A stretch of DNA of 64,000 nt from Rhizophagus irregularis (lineage: Eukaryota; Glomeromycota; Glomeromycetes; Glomerales; Glomeraceae), in assembly GCF_026210795.1 (NCBI RefSeq), contig NC_089442.1, positions 2,170,001 to 2,234,000 on the forward strand. The letters run 5' to 3'. The notes under the pieces were generated by a model that saw only the letters and a list, made by a program, of their open reading frames with translations, ran no database searches and was not told the DNA's origin. The position numbers and the translations under genes were made by a program. Below are positions 35,614 to 49,669 of this stretch, one piece after another. Position 1 is the stretch's first letter. The number at the start of each line of letters is the position of its first letter.

Positions 35614-36136
35614 TTTTGGAAAGTAAGTTGATAAAGTTTTATAACGGAAGTGATTTATATTTTATAGATTTGAAATTTTAACCTTCACAAGGGTTGATAG
35701 TCCTTTACAAGGGTTAATAGTTGATTGTATGTTTAATTGTATGGAATACGTTGGTTATAATACTTTGATTATATGAATTCCGATTGTATGAAGTAAAAAT
35801 GAGTTTTATGATGATATTTTGTAAATTGTAACTTGTTAATTTACTAAATGAAATTGTTAACTTGTTGAGTTAGATTTTGAAGAAAGAAATACTGTTTATA
35901 TATAAGTTTTTTTAACATAATAATTAAGTCACATTGTATATAACAATATGTTCCATGACACATTCTAGGTATGTAACGAATTACCTTTTTTAGTAGTTTC
36001 ACAATACTTTATATAGTTATTAATTACGCATAAAGATTACCGCAAAACGCCGAGCATTTCCAGATTTTTCCAAAAAGGTACCATATTACCATCATTTAAA
36101 ATGGAATGTGCATGATTTTCGATTTAACATTTCGAC
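35614..36136. other. Intergenic between the 101-aa gene and the AN1 gene
   Basis: Divergent promoter region. It contains a near-duplicate pair cacaagggttgatag / tacaagggttaatag near 35685-35715. Nothing else is supported. Confidence 0.6.
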
Positions 36137-37937
36137 ATGGAATTTCCTAACATCGGAGAAAATTGTTCCTTTAAAGGTTGCTCTCAGCTTGGTAAATATT
36201 TACTATAATTTATATTAATAATTTTTTTCTCCGATACAGTATTTTATTTGTTAAATATTTATGGTAGAAGTTCACCTTATATAATTCTTTTTCTTTTTTA
36301 TTTTTCTTATTTTTTCAATAAAGACTTTTTACCTTTTTGGTGTGGTAGTTGTGGAAAAAAGTATTGGTACGTAAGGGCAGTTATTTTTTTTATTAAGATT
36401 TACCTTCATTGATTATTGAAATTTAAAATGATTTGTCCATTTTTTCTATTTATAGTTTAGACCATAGATATCCAAATTCTCATGAGTGTTTTCGATGGAG
36501 TGAGAATGAAAAAGTTAGTTAATTAAAAATATCCAATTAATAATACCCAAAATTAACAAATTAAACAATTTTGATTGTTTATTGTTTGATTATCTATCTG
36601 TACTTCGGAACATACGGATCTTTTAATGAAATGATTTTTTATTTATTCCATGTATGTAAATGTATTAACTTTGATTATTTTTTTTTATCGTACAAAATCA
36701 TGATAAAAAAAGAATGTTCAATTATGTGAAACTTGTTCATCCATGATTTTGAACCCTGAAGGGAGATCAGTTGAACAAACGGTATTGTAAAAAATTATTG
36801 ATTTTATTATTTCCTATCTTGATTTTGATTTAACTCTTAATGACATTTTTTTGAGGCTTTATTAATTTTTATTTTATTTTATTCAAAATTAGTTAGAAGA
36901 ACACTTGAAATCAAACTGTGTATTACATCTTTTATCTTCTATACCTATTGAGAAACAAAAATGTTTTATAACAGAATGCAAAAACAAATCAGAAGGTGGT
37001 GTGATGGTTTATGTAGTATGTGATGGATGCGGGGAGGCATTCTGTTTAAAGTAAGATAGAATGTTTCTCTTTATCTTTACAAAAAAAAGGAAATAAAAAA
37101 AAAACTTTCATCTTTCATTATTAAAAACTTCATTATTAAATAAATTTCTTTTTTTAAAAAACAAAGACATCGGCATCCACCAGCCCATCAATGCGAATCG
37201 CTTAATGTAGCATCTGATGAAAAGGCAAAGAGACGCGTGAAGGCTGAAGAGCTCATTTCAAAATACAAAAAGAAATCTGCTAGCAGTATACTTAAATCTG
37301 ACAATATTAGTTCTTCATCAAAAAATGTTACAACAAATAAACCAAAAAAGAAAAATAAAAAGATTGAAGTAATGAAATTAAAGTCCAAGGCTCAGGGATG
37401 AAAATTTATTGTTTGCTCTCTTTTTTTTGTAAAAAAAAATTTCAAAAGTTGATTTGGAAAAAATTCGGAAATATTTTAATTGTAGGGCGATTCAACTATA
37501 CCTGTAAATGCGCGTGTTTATCTTTCGGTTGATTTTCCACTTGATTCAAAAGTATCCAATAAGCCCTTATTTTTTAACAAAGTAATTTCTAATTATAAAT
37601 TAATCAACGTAATTTTGATTAAACAAGTTTTAACTCAATCATTCTCTTTTCCCGTAATTAGGAATGGACAATCGGAAAAGTTTTGGACAAAGTAGCAACT
37701 GTGGGTAAAATTACTAATAACAATAACAAACTTCCATTGGATGATCCAAATGTAAGATTTTATTTAAAGCTCCTTCATTCATTCATGATATCTAATTTTG
37801 ATTTTTTGATTTTTATTTAGAGACTGATTTTGGTTAATAAAGAAACAGGAAATAGTTTTGAAATGGATAAGAAATTGGGAGAAGTTGTAGAAAGTGGGGA
37901 TGATATTTATTTAGAAAAACTTGGATCGATTAATTAA
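36137..37937 (+). CDS. AN1-type zinc finger protein (ZFAND1-like), 9 exons, 295 aa
   Basis: Exons are 36137-36191, 36324-36366, 36456-36513, 36713-36781, 36893-37050, 37167-37368, 37486-37581, 37662-37751 and 37821-37937; the frame closes at 296 codons. The first AN1 finger reads CSFKGCSQLDFLPFWCGSCG with KYCLDHRYPNSHEC. The second reads CFITECKNK ... VVCDGCGEAFCLKHRHPPAHQC. A lysine-rich linker follows, then a ubiquitin-like C-terminus (VYLSVDFPLDSKV, EWTIGKVLDKVA, ETGNSFEMDKKLGEVVESGD). This layout is that of ZFAND1/Cuz1, which links p97/Cdc48 and the proteasome to arsenite-induced stress granule clearance. The exon-6 donor (gaa|gtaatg) was chosen because read-through meets a stop before the ubiquitin-like part. 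Confidence 0.88.
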
Positions 37938-37969
37938 AAATATTTTTTATAAATAACCACAAGGTAAGT

Positions 37970-38700
37970 TATCATATTATTAAATTATGGGGAAAAGTTA
38001 TATTTATCATCCAATAAAAAGATTAAATTATTAAATTTGCAAAGATATTTGGTGGTTTCTGATGTAATTACCTACATTCAAATTAATATACAATAAGGAA
38101 TTAAAATATTTGGTAGTTTCCGATATAATTGTCTCCCTGCCCTTACAATAGTTAAGATATTTGGTGGTTTCTGCAATTGCAATCATCATACAATAGAAAA
38201 TTAAGATATCAGTAGTTTCCGGTAGTTTTGATGTAATTATCTATTAATATACAATAAAGAATTGGTAGTTTCCGATATAATTGTCTCCTTTCCCTTACAA
38301 TAGTTAAGGTATTTGGTGGCTTCGGACGTAATTACCTCCTTGCCCTTGCAAATTGCAATCATCATACAATAAAGAATTAAGATATTCAGTAGTTTCCGGT
38401 AGTTCTGATGTAATTATCTATTAATATACAATAAAGAATTGGTAGTTCCCTTGCGGTTTCTGATGTAATTACCTCCTTACTCTTTCTTACAATGACGTTA
38501 CATACAATAAAAGGATTCATTCAATTGGCAAATTACGGGGAAAGATATAACTGGTTTATGATGTAATTACCTTCTTACCCTTACGATGACGTTATGGTTA
38601 TCATACAATAAAGGATTCAATTGGAAAGATATACTGTAACTGGTTATGATGTAATTACCTCCTGATCTTACAATCATAAAATAAAAGGATTTAATTGGCA
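37970..38700. repeat. Imperfect minisatellite downstream of the AN1 gene
   Basis: Words such as tttggtggtttctgatgtaatt, acctccttgccctt, catcatacaataaa and gaattaagatattcagtag recur many times in shuffled combinations over about 700 bp. The most similar pair is near 38205-38275 and 38380-38450 (ggtagttttgatgtaattatctattaat type). Confidence 0.75.
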
Positions 38701-39785
38701 AATTAAGAAAAAAATCATTTAGGTCCAGTATTAAGTGTTTGCACGAAGATTTACGACTTTTCTATCTCGCGGTGACATGTTTACCGGCACTGTTTCCTGT
38801 ACCCCACTAAAAAGTACTCTGCCCAAACGGAATCCTTGTTTAAACCGGATTAAAATCCTGAATTATTTGTATACTATTAAAATTTTTTTTTTTTTAAGAA
38901 TTTTCCGTTTATTATAAATTAATGCTTTTTTGCTTAACGCCAGTGTATTAACTTTAAAAAAAAAATTTCTTTTTGGAAATAATGAAAAATCATCATCATT
39001 AAACATGAAGCGTGTAACCCCTGCTTTTGAAATAAAGTTTCGGGGTTTCGGCAATTGGCGGAGGATCTTAATCTAACTTCTCTTTGACAGGTTTTCATAT
39101 GTTGTTTTTTAAAACTCTTTAAAATCAATTTAATCAAAAAAAAAAAAAAAAAGATGGAAGATGGAAAATTTTTAAGTAACGGTAACACAGTAAAAAATAA
39201 ATTTCTTTCTTTTATTATTATAATCTTTTGAAAAAGGGAACTTTTTTATTTTTTTTTAAAAAAAATTCTAAAATGTAATATATTAAAAATTTTATCAAAA
39301 AGGAAGAAAAAAAAAAATTTGATTCGAAAAAAATGTAAAAATGTTGAAAATAAAAAAAAAAAAAATGTACTGTACAAGAAAAAAAATCAAGGGAATTTTG
39401 TTTTAAAAAAATTACTTTACAGTTAAAAAATAAAAATACAAAACTAATTAAATAAATAAAAATACACTATTAAAAATATGTAATAAATAATTACATTGAC
39501 ATATCGTATAAAAAAAATATATAAGAAATTTTTTTTTATTTATATGTATATATATATATAAAAAAAAAGAAAAGAAAAAAATTTATCATTTTCTTCCTTT
39601 TTTTTAAACAGTTTTTTTTTTGGTTTTTTTTTTAGGTATATAGATTTTTTTTTTTAAAAAAAAAATTTTTACTTTTCCTCACATAAATTATATCCCTTTT
39701 TTTTATACAAGTGATACAAGTAATACAAGTAATAAACATTTTACAAGTAATACACATTTACATGTATTCCTTCCCATCACTTATT
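38701..39785. other. Homopolymer-rich spacer / kinase 3' region
   Basis: Long A and T runs and an atacaagtaa repeat just after the kinase stop (39700-39760). The short frames on both strands have no support. Confidence 0.6.
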
Positions 39786-41814
39786 TCATCGTTCACACCA
39801 TTGATGTTCTAATACTTGAGAGATTGTTAAACGCTGATCAGGTTTTGTTTTGAACATCCCTTTAAATAAATCTTTTAATTCATCACTAACACCAGCATCA
39901 TCCAATAAAGATTCATCATAACGTCCATTAATAATTTTAAATTGTAACCTTGGTTCAAAATCATCATTAAACGGTAATTGACCCGTTACCATAGCAAATA
40001 ACACAACAGCTAAACTCCATACATCAACAGAAGGATCTTTTAGTGGTATAGGAGATCTTAACTGTTCAGGTGCACAATAAGCTAATGATCCTCCAACATT
40101 ATTATATAAAAAGTTATTATAACCATTAGAAGAATTTTGAAATTCTGTTAAACCAAAATCACAAATTTTCCAAGTATCATCTTTATCCAATAGTATATTA
40201 TCTAATTTGATATCTTTATGTACAAGTCTCATATCATTATGTAAGTATCGTACTGCTTCTGCTGCTTCCAAGAAAATATTTCTTGCTACATCTTCATCCA
40301 ATCCTTTTCCTTCACGTTTACGATGTTTCTTTATAAAATCTAAAAGGGTACCCTCTGGACAATATTCTGAAAATACAAATGTAGCGTAGTCATTTTCTTC
40401 AACGGATAAAAAATGTACAATGTTTGGATGATCAAGTCTACGCCAAATTGCAATTTCCCTTTCAAGCAATGCCTAAAAAAAAAATAAATAAAAGGATTTA
40501 TTTAATACACCATTACATCATTCTAATTTTTAAAATATATATGCGTGTGCGTGTGTAAAAAATTCTAACCTGAACTCTATCGTTATCATCAGATCCAGGA
40601 TGATTTTTCACGATTTTGACAGCAACGGTTTCCATAGAACCTGAATAACTATCCATAGTATGAGCTTGTTTAACAACAGAAAAACCACCGGTTCCGACGA
40701 TTTTTCCAATGATATATTCACCAATTTGTTGACCTTCTTCATCAGGTAAAACTTTTCTTACAGTTGAATTTGCCAAATTAGATAAAAATGAAACGGCAGG
40801 AGACCATGGTACATTATCATATAGGGAACCAACCATATTATCAGGATAAGAATGTGATTCAGTTTTGTAATGATTAGTGGGAATAGTTTTCGATTTTGGA
40901 TTAATTGACCAATAGTTACAATCTTGAGGAACGAATGGTTGATTATTAGTATTCTCAGGACTTAACATTTCAACAGCAGAACTTAATGAAGAAGTGGAAG
41001 AACATGGAGATAATGATGGAGGATGATGATCACTTGGGGATACCATGGATGTTGCAGAGTTTGGATTATTGTGATGATGGTGGTGATGATGGTGTTGTTG
41101 ATTTTGATCAATATTATGATTTTGATTAACATTATGATTTTGATTAACATTATGATTTTGATTAACATTATGATTTTGATTAACATCATGATTTTGATTA
41201 ACATTATTATCATTATTATCTTCAAGAGATTCGTCAAGTTCAATATGAACGGATGGTATATTATTTTGACGACGTTGTCTTTCAAAATAATTTAAAACAT
41301 TATCATCTTTTTTTGATTTGGCATTTTTAAAGTAATAGTCAATTCCTTGAGCAGGAGCCGAAGCACGACGATGTGCTTTCAATTTATGTTTTTTCTTTGT
41401 GTTATTTACATCATCCTCATTATTAGGTACCGCAGTAACATCATTAGAAAATTTTACACTGGCACCATTTTGTGTAACGTCAGAATTTATATTTTCTGAA
41501 GTTTGTGTCAACTGCGTCACTTGCGTCGTCGTCGTCGTCGTCATCGTCGTCAATTTTTTTTGTGGTTGTGGTTCTTTCAAAACACATTTTTTATTATTAC
41601 TGACTTCTGTATTGATTCTAGGAAGTTGTTCAAATAATTTTCTTCGTTCAGCTGTCATGGCTGCAGTATGAGAATCTGTTGGAGTACCTGGTCGGGCGAA
41701 ATTAAATGAAGTATGATTTAAAATTTCAAAACTATATTGATGAAGATAATTTTCTCTTGGTGTATCTGTAAACAATAAATGCGTTGAATAAACTTGTTGT
41801 TGCCAGAGACTCAT
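39786..41814 (-). CDS. Serine/threonine protein kinase with long Asn-rich N-terminal extension, 2 exons, 643 aa
   Basis: Exons are 41814-40570 and 40472-39786, joined in phase 0 by a 97-nt GT-AG intron. The first ~350 residues are low complexity, with NQNHNV repeats (41105-41205), poly-His and Ser/Pro tracts. The kinase domain starts at IGEYIIGKIVGTGGFSVVKQ (glycine loop) and has VAVKIVK (ATP Lys), EREIAIWRRLDHPNIVHF (alpha-C Glu), LVHKDIKLDNILL (catalytic loop, HKD instead of HRD), ICDFGLTEF, GGSLAYCAPEQL and DVWSLAVVLFAM. It ends in LEHQWCER. It looks like a CAMK-group fungal kinase. Because the catalytic-loop Arg is Lys, regulation by activation-loop phosphorylation may differ. The pathway is not identifiable from the sequence. 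Confidence 0.92.
41105..41205 (-). repeat. 18-bp coding repeat (NQNHNV) in the kinase extension
   Basis: About five copies of an 18-nt unit (attatgattttgattaac on the plus strand) encode Asn-Gln-Asn-His-Asn-Val in the disordered N-terminal region. A His run follows. Confidence 0.9.
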
Positions 41815-43420
41815 AATAACAAACGACTGCGTAATTTATGATGAAATCAACGACAAAAAAAAAGTGTTATGTGTGGTACAAAGGGGAGGGGGAATGATTG
41901 AATCTCGTGTGTTGTGTAAGGGGAACTCGGGAATTAAAAAAAAAAAATTTTTTTTTTATTTTGTTCACGTACGATCTTTATATAATAATGAATTGTTTTT
42001 TTTTTGTCGTAAAAAATGAAACCAGTTCTATTATATCTACAATTTTTTGTATTGAAACGTATACTCGTTTCTCTTTTATTAATGATTTTTTTAATTTAAT
42101 AAATTGTTCTCTCTTTTTTTTTAAAAAAAAAAAAGAAATGTTCGTAAATAAATTTTTTTTTTTTGATTCGGTTTATATGATTTGGTAATGATAATTTTTT
42201 TCGTTAAGAAACAAAAAAAAGAATATGCAAAACGTCTAAAATTGAATTGGAAGAGAGAAATATTTTTATCGTTAGAATTGATTTTTTTTTTTTTCAGTTA
42301 AGAAATTAAGAAATTAAGATGTCATAAAAATGTCGTAATATGAATTCTACTATGTCTTCTTTTTTTTTTGAAAGGGAAAAAAAGGGAAAGAAATAAATAA
42401 AAAAACAAAAATTCTTCAAAAAAAAAAAAAAAAAAAAGGTTGGATGATTCTATTATATATATATAAAAAAAATGAACTATTTTTTTTAAAGATAAGATTA
42501 AAAAAAAGTACTTACTAATTGAATTTGATTTTTTTTTTGTTATATAGATAAGAGTATCGTCAGAAAAAAAAAATAAACTTTTTTTAGTCTATTTTTTTTT
42601 TATATATAGGATTATCGTATCGTACTGCAAAAAGATTTCTTATTGCAAATATCGTACTGTTAAAAAATCCCCCCAAAAAAAATTCTTTAAAAAAAAAAAT
42701 TATTTTTCTTTTTTTTATTTGTTTGAAAAGGTGGGGAAATTAAATGAAAAGAAGGTAAAAGAAAGTATAAAGTAAAAATTTATATAAATTATATATATAT
42801 ATGTGTATATTATATATAATATATCGTATTCGTTTTTTGGTTCGTTTCACTATCCCGTATTTATTGGATTTTTTTTGAAAGATAACTTTGATAACTTTTT
42901 TTTTTCTTGTATATCTTTTGCAAAAAGAAACAAAAAAAAAAAAAAAAAAAAAGAGTTACAGATAAAATTCCTTTAAATGTTCTTTTTTAAAAAACTTCCA
43001 AAAAAGAAGGAAAAAACCCCACGAGAGTTGTAAATAATATATTTTAAAAAAAATAAAATAAAATATATGGTTTCTTGGTTATATAACAAAAAAAAAAAAT
43101 TTTAAAAAAAAAAGCCGAAAAAGAATTTTTTGAATTTTTTTGAATTTTTTTCCTTTTCAAAAAAGAGGTCGTAATATTTATAAGTAACAATAAAAAAAAT
43201 AAAATAAATAATTAAAATAATTAATAATAAATAATATAAAAAAAAAAAAAGAATTTTTTTTTATATATATACGTTTGATTTTTTTATTTTAAAGTCGATC
43301 ATAATAAGCCATCTGTATTATACTGTAATTACTGTAAAAATTACTAAACTGATTACTGTAAAAAAAAAAAAAAAATTTTTTTTTATATTAATGAATATTG
43401 TAAGGTGTAAGATTTGTTAT
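41815..43420. other. Homopolymer-rich kinase upstream region
   Basis: Dense A and T runs of 8-20 bases alternate for about 1.6 kb on the 5' side of the kinase. The pattern suggests a long untranslated leader/promoter; no reading frame is supported. Confidence 0.55.
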
Positions 43421-46400
43421 CTTTTTTATCTATTTATCAATAATATTAAAATCATAATATGTGTACAATAAAATAGACTTATCAGTTTAATCAAATGACC
43501 AAGTATTCGGCAGGATACATAACAACGCAACCTTCCGCCTTAAGGATTTCTTTTTTAGTAACCTAGTAGATAATGAAGATCGAAATAATTGGACAGCAAT
43601 TGTGACGTTTGATCGATGTGATATGATAATTAAAAGTAATTGGGTAATTTTAGCAATATTTGCCAATATTTACAAAAGGGTAGATCATTTAAGACCGACA
43701 TGTATAATAATAAAACGCGTTATTTTAAAAATAAGCGAAGCGATGATGTCAATAAACTTACTTGGCTAAATATCGGAATTTCGGCATTACATGTACGGCA
43801 CAAATTCTATGTAAGGTACAATTTCCGTACGAACAAACGGAACAATATAATAAAACGAAAATCATTTTGTCTTCTGCTAACAGCTAAGCCCATTAATCCC
43901 TATTCAGTATTGAACACATTCAACCCTATTCAGTCAGTATTCAGTAATTCAGTATTTAGTTTATTTAGTATTCAACCCTAACTGCGGGCTGCGATATTGT
44001 AATAATGAAACGAAACATTATAATTATACATTATAGTTAATTATTACTAATTGTGTTTCATATTGCAAAAAGAGATCCTCAAATGTCAAAAAAAAATAAA
44101 ATGAAAAAAGATGATGAGTAGTAAGAATTCAAAAATCCTTTCAAGAAAGAACAAAATATAAAACTAATTTGCCAATGACCACATTTTTAAAAAATGTGAG
44201 AAATGGGAACCATTCATTTTTTAGTATTGTACATATTATACATACGGTGCGATGGTTGATCCTTTTGTAAAATACCTGGTATAGATAGTCCCGAATATTT
44301 TTCAAGCAGTTTTAAGAAATTTCTATATAAAGATAATTTAACACAAAATTTTAAATGCCAATTTTTATTCGTATATTATAATATGTATAATAATATATAT
44401 ATATATATATACAGTATATATATTTTATTATAAATACAGTATACACCATGCTGTATACTAAATTTAATCATTTTATTTTATAATGAATCGCGTGTAAAAA
44501 ATATCTGCTGTACTTTAATTATAATTACTACACATTTTTGTTTCATTTTATTTCTTTCATAATTAAAAGCCACGATGTCAAAAAAATTTAAAACCGTTAA
44601 TTATCAATATGTCAAATTTAAAGTTTTATTCGGGTATTTTCATTCTCTTTTATTTTTTCGTATTAAAAAAAGGATGCAATTAAAAATAATAAAAATAATA
44701 AACAAAAAAAAAACGGTAAATGCGTTAAAAAGAAAAAAATCTCTTTTACGAATAAATAACGGTAGTAAGATACTTTGTGTACAACATGAAATAGAATGAA
44801 ATATTTTACCGATTACTACCGATTATAAGAACTTTTTTCTTTATCTTTTTGTCATATGATAAATTTTATAAATATATTTATTTTTTTTGTAATATAAACA
44901 ATATTACATGGAATCGCATGGAATTTTTTTTTTTGACTCCCTAATCACAAAAATGTTAATATCCGCTATTGTATTTTCCCGCAGTCTCATAAAAAATATA
45001 AACTTAATGAGTAATTTTATTGATGTGCGTGGCTTAAAATGGCTAAAGTTACATGACTCAGTGATGAATCAGAGTAGATAACGTATGAGCTTTTTTTTTG
45101 TTTTCATGCATTTAAAAAAAAAAAATAACGTAAAGGACAAAAATTGAATGAATGTTTAACAAACTGATATGCCTTTTTTAGATTAAATCTTGTTTTTTTT
45201 TATTGTTTTCAAACAAAATTAAAAAAGTAACTAAAAATAAATTAATATGATTGGTTTATTTTAAGCCCAGTCAAATGAGTTTCAACGAATCTACCCGAAT
45301 TCAATTTTTTTCAACTTTACCAAAAATGGTATAACAAAAAAGTGTACAAATTTCTCATGATACCCCACTAAAATAAAATTTCCTTTTTTTTATTTATATA
45401 ATTTTTTTTTTTTTTTTTTATATGTAAATGAGTGAAATAAATAATAATATCTCATTTATCAAACTATGCATAAATTTTCGAGTAAACAATACTTGCATAT
45501 CTTCGTGCATTACATTTGATCATTAATTACTGATTAAAATCATTGATAAAGTGGCATAAGTAACATATGGCATATGGGATGTTGTCATTTTCCATTTAAA
45601 GTTATCACATCTTTGTTATGATAAAAGATTTGTAATACGAATAACTGCGGTCCCGATATCGGAATATCCCATTTTTTTTATATTAATAAATTAAAACTGC
45701 CTTTATGTAATTGTTTCATCTTCTGTTACATTTTAACCTTATGTTAACAATACTTTAAAAAAAACCTTTTTGAAAGAATTTCGCTTTTATAGAAATGTAT
45801 ATCCGAAATCATAATAAAATGTGTTAAAGTAATCGTGGGTATCGGACTTCATTCACCGACTCTCTCTCTCTCAAAACTTGTTTCGTAAATTCTTTACGTG
45901 GATCATATGCGGTCCTACGTTCCCTCTAAAAAAAAAGATCAGTTCTTTGTGTATGACCATACTTTTTACCATATAGTTACTTCTGTGTAACACTGCATCA
46001 ATGAATCATGCATACAGCCTTACCGTACATCTTTCTTAAGTCATATGACTGATTTATTTTTTTTCGTAAAATCAAGATACAAAGATCCGAATTTCCCCCT
46101 TCCTTCCTATATCCGTTTTTTTAGATTCCAAAGATTCCAAATTACTATTCAATTTGAGGTTAGTGAGTTGATCATATGACTTGTATTATTACTATATATG
46201 TAAAAACTAAAAGAAAAGCCACATGACAACATGGTGCATGATATTCTTTAATTATCTAACAATCGCAATAACTACTGAAAAAGAAAAGAAATTCAACATT
46301 TTTCAAATGATAATCTTTCATGCATCTGATATTACAATAAATAATTTATGGTTATTTTTGTTAGTTTATCAAGTTTATCAAAATTGCTTCTAATTAATTT

Positions 46401-47439
46401 TTAGTGGTAAAAAATTTTTTTTAACGCCAAAAGTAAAAAATGATCACATTTGTTTTCCAAAGTTATATATTTCCCCATGTTTATAATTTTTTCCCCACAA
46501 AAAGAATAAATCCTTTTCCGGACATAAAAAAAAAATTCTCTCACAACTCACAAGACGCCGCCGATGCAAATTTCAATGATAAGCAATATATATTTCTTTA
46601 ATCGTGCATAATCAACACCTGTTACAAGACTTTATTCGGACATATGATTACACATAATATATGTAATAACTATTATATTAATTATATATTTATAAATTTA
46701 TAAATTTATAACTCCAAACTAACCCAATTTTTATTACGATTTTCATTGAGAGAGATTATGGGTTACTATTATAATATTACTTACTATAAATGTACATTAT
46801 GTACATTAGTACTTTTATCAATTTTTAATCATAATTTCATAAATTTTTTTTCTTTTTTCTTTATGATTCGTTAATTTTTTGAATCAAATAATAATAAAGT
46901 ACGATTATCATTAAATTTGTTTACCTAATTACCTGTTTGCTTTTTTCTTTGTTTCATTTACTTTGTTTATGACATTAGAATTTAGCCAGGTTATCAAATA
47001 ATCCATTATATAATTGGTTTATTATATTTTCCATTATTTATTACAATATTCCTTTTGTGTAATATTGTAATTTTTATCAAATAAGAAAATTTCCTTTTTT
47101 CTTTCTATGGAAGATTACCAAATTGATCATATGACTATATTGAAACGTCAAGTAATCAAAAAGTTCATTGTAACATATTTTTTTTTTCTTTTTTTCATAT
47201 TGATTTTAATGCAGGTTATCTTCATTTAATCTCTTGTACAATTGTAACATTTGATTTTATTGCATAATTGTTTTGATGATCAAACTAAATAATTTAGTAA
47301 ACAATATGGAAAAAGATTAACGATGTTATATAGGGTTATTTAGGTATATATTGGGTATATATATATATAGGGTTATTTTTAGTTTTCAATCTGCATGAAA
47401 CCCCCCTATTAAAAAAATTCCGTCAACGATCTTTTACTC

Positions 47440-47540
47440 TTATATTATATAAATTATATAAATTATATAAAATTATATAATTAATTATATAAATTATTTA
47501 AATTGTATAAATTATATAAATTGGATAAATTATATAGGAA
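47440..47540. repeat. aaattatata-type microsatellite
   Basis: An 11-12 bp unit (attatataaatt) is repeated about eight times with single-base variation. Confidence 0.8.
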
Positions 47541-49469
47541 ATTCCTTAATTTCCCATATTTCCCATTTTGAAAGATCAAAAGATACAACACGAGGCATAA
47601 TTTAAGGGATTTGGATTTTTCTAGTATACGATAAATATAGTATTATTTGATGTGTATTAATTATTATGATGAATATGATCTAAACTTTGAGTTTATCATA
47701 ATTTATCGTATGATTTATATAAATAATTATTGGATTCTAAAATAATTTATTGGATTGGAGAATAGAAATATCGAACGATAAATTATAATAAATAGAGTAA
47801 AACCCGTGAGAAAATGATTTCTCATAGCTATCGGATGAGGGAATAGAATTATCGGACGATAAATTAAATAATAAATAAGAATCTTTCGAATATCTCGAAT
47901 ATCTCCGTTCCTTATTATTTAATTAATCCGTTATCATCCGTTTTAATTATCTTACATAAATTTCATATGATAAATGACATGTCGTCAACTGCTTAGGAGT
48001 ATTGGGAGTTATTTGTAAATCTTTTTTTAATTCGATAAGATATAGATAAAATAAAATTGATCTTATATCATAATATGGTAACGACTTACTTACGAACTTA
48101 TGACTTATCCCTTTTTACATTATTCCAATCCTATTTTTAGTTCATTATTTAGGATTGAAATACTATAATTGAAATACTATAATACTTATAGAAAATTTAT
48201 TTTTTTCCAAATGAGAAAGGTCCCAATAAAAGAACATTATAAACTGCAGACGGCAGACCCCCTTTTTTATGATCATATACATTTAGAAGTAATACTACTA
48301 TACTAGTAATACTGGATTAATCCATTAACTATATTATGCTATCTTAGTTATCGTCACTGAATATTCCGGTTTCTTCGTATCGACGGTACGTAGTACCCGA
48401 AAAAGATATACATTACTTATTACATAATATTTTTTGAACCACATGATTTCAGAAGGGTTTTCACAAGCTAAAAAAAACCCAAAATTGTTTGTTACCCGAG
48501 TCAAATTTTCATAGCGCTGATAATGCTGGTCATTAATTTTAATCATAGTTATTATTTGTTGTGTGCGCAGTATTTAATAACTTGATACACTTGATACAGT
48601 CAACAAAAATTTAATCAAAAGATAAATTAACAAAAGTATGTTTCATATTTTGTCATAGTCATCGTGAAATCATGAAAAAAATATGAAATCAAAAAAAAAA
48701 AAAAAATTTTCGCAGATGCATGTGATGAACTTGATCTCATTGGTCAGCCAAATTTGTGATTCAAGTGATTCAATAAAAAAAAAAAATTAAAAATTTTTTC
48801 CGCCCAAAAAAATAATATTTCTTTTCCTTGACTAATTAGCATTTAGTAAAGTAAATGGAAATGGCAAATTGGCAATATATTTCAAATTGATAGAACATTC
48901 GAACAAAAGCAAATATTAGCAAAATATTAAGTAATATTTCAATATATATTTTAGTTACATTATAATTTCAGTAAGTAAGTTTTTATTTATAATAATAATA
49001 TTATTATTATTTTATACTCTGTGATTTTAGACCATTTGCTTCCAGAAAAAAAAAAATCAAAACTATGTTGGTTAGCAAATTTTTTATCACCAAGATCTAT
49101 GAGAGAAAAAAAAAAAAAAAATTTTTTTTTTTTTTAATTATTATTATTATTTTTTTAAAAAAATATTCGATTATTTTTATTTAAATCGTCATAAAAAAAA
49201 CTAATTTTTTTATATTTTTTTATTAATACTTATACTTATAGGATCATCTTATCACCCGATCCCTTAATAACTTAATGTAAGTTAGATTTTGAATTCATTT
49301 GATCGATAAAATATATATGAATTAATTTGAAACCCTTGATCGGAACATTTGTCTTGATCCTTTTTCTTTATATATTAAAATAAATTAAAATATTTATATT
49401 TATATTTATTTATTTTATTTTTTTTTATTTTTTATTTATTTTAATAGAATAATAAGATGATTTTTCTCT

Positions 49470-49630
49470 ATCAAGGAAGACTATAATATGTTTATATTAC
49501 ATGGAACACAAGGAAAAACTACAATATGTTACACGGAACACTTTAGATGATTACCCTCTACCAAGGAAAAACTACAATATATGGAATACTTTAGATGATT
49601 ACTCTCTATCAAGGAAAAACTACAAAAGAC
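49470..49630. repeat. Short tandem repeats with aaggaaaaactacaatat
   Basis: The words caaggaaaaactac, acactttagatgatta and ctctatcaagg recur four times at spacings of about 35-54 bp. Confidence 0.6.
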
Positions 49631-49669
49631 AAAGGTAAGAATAAAATAATAGTTTTTTCTAAAAAAATT

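Larger units (their letters stand above)
43421..49669. other. Gene-poor interval
   Basis: I see no supportable gene on either strand. Notable simple structure: attcagt repeats at 43900-43985, a TA-rich microsatellite at 44385-44430, imperfect aaattatata repeats at 47440-47540, and partially repeated atcggacgataaatta words at 47750-47870. Short frames (44575-44799 plus, 48334-48546 minus) have weak coding character and no recognisable domain. Confidence 0.6.

Noticed and set aside
40983-41671. Plus- and minus-strand Ile/Met/Val-rich frames
   Set aside because: Alternative-frame translation of the Asn/His repeats of the kinase.
44575-44799. 74-codon Lys-rich plus-strand frame
   Set aside because: Composition is that of A-rich spacer, with no domain or conserved neighbour.
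48334-48546. 70-codon minus-strand frame
   Set aside because: Slightly coding-like (EIMWFKKYYVISN) but isolated in a gene-poor region and unrecognised; evidence too weak to call.
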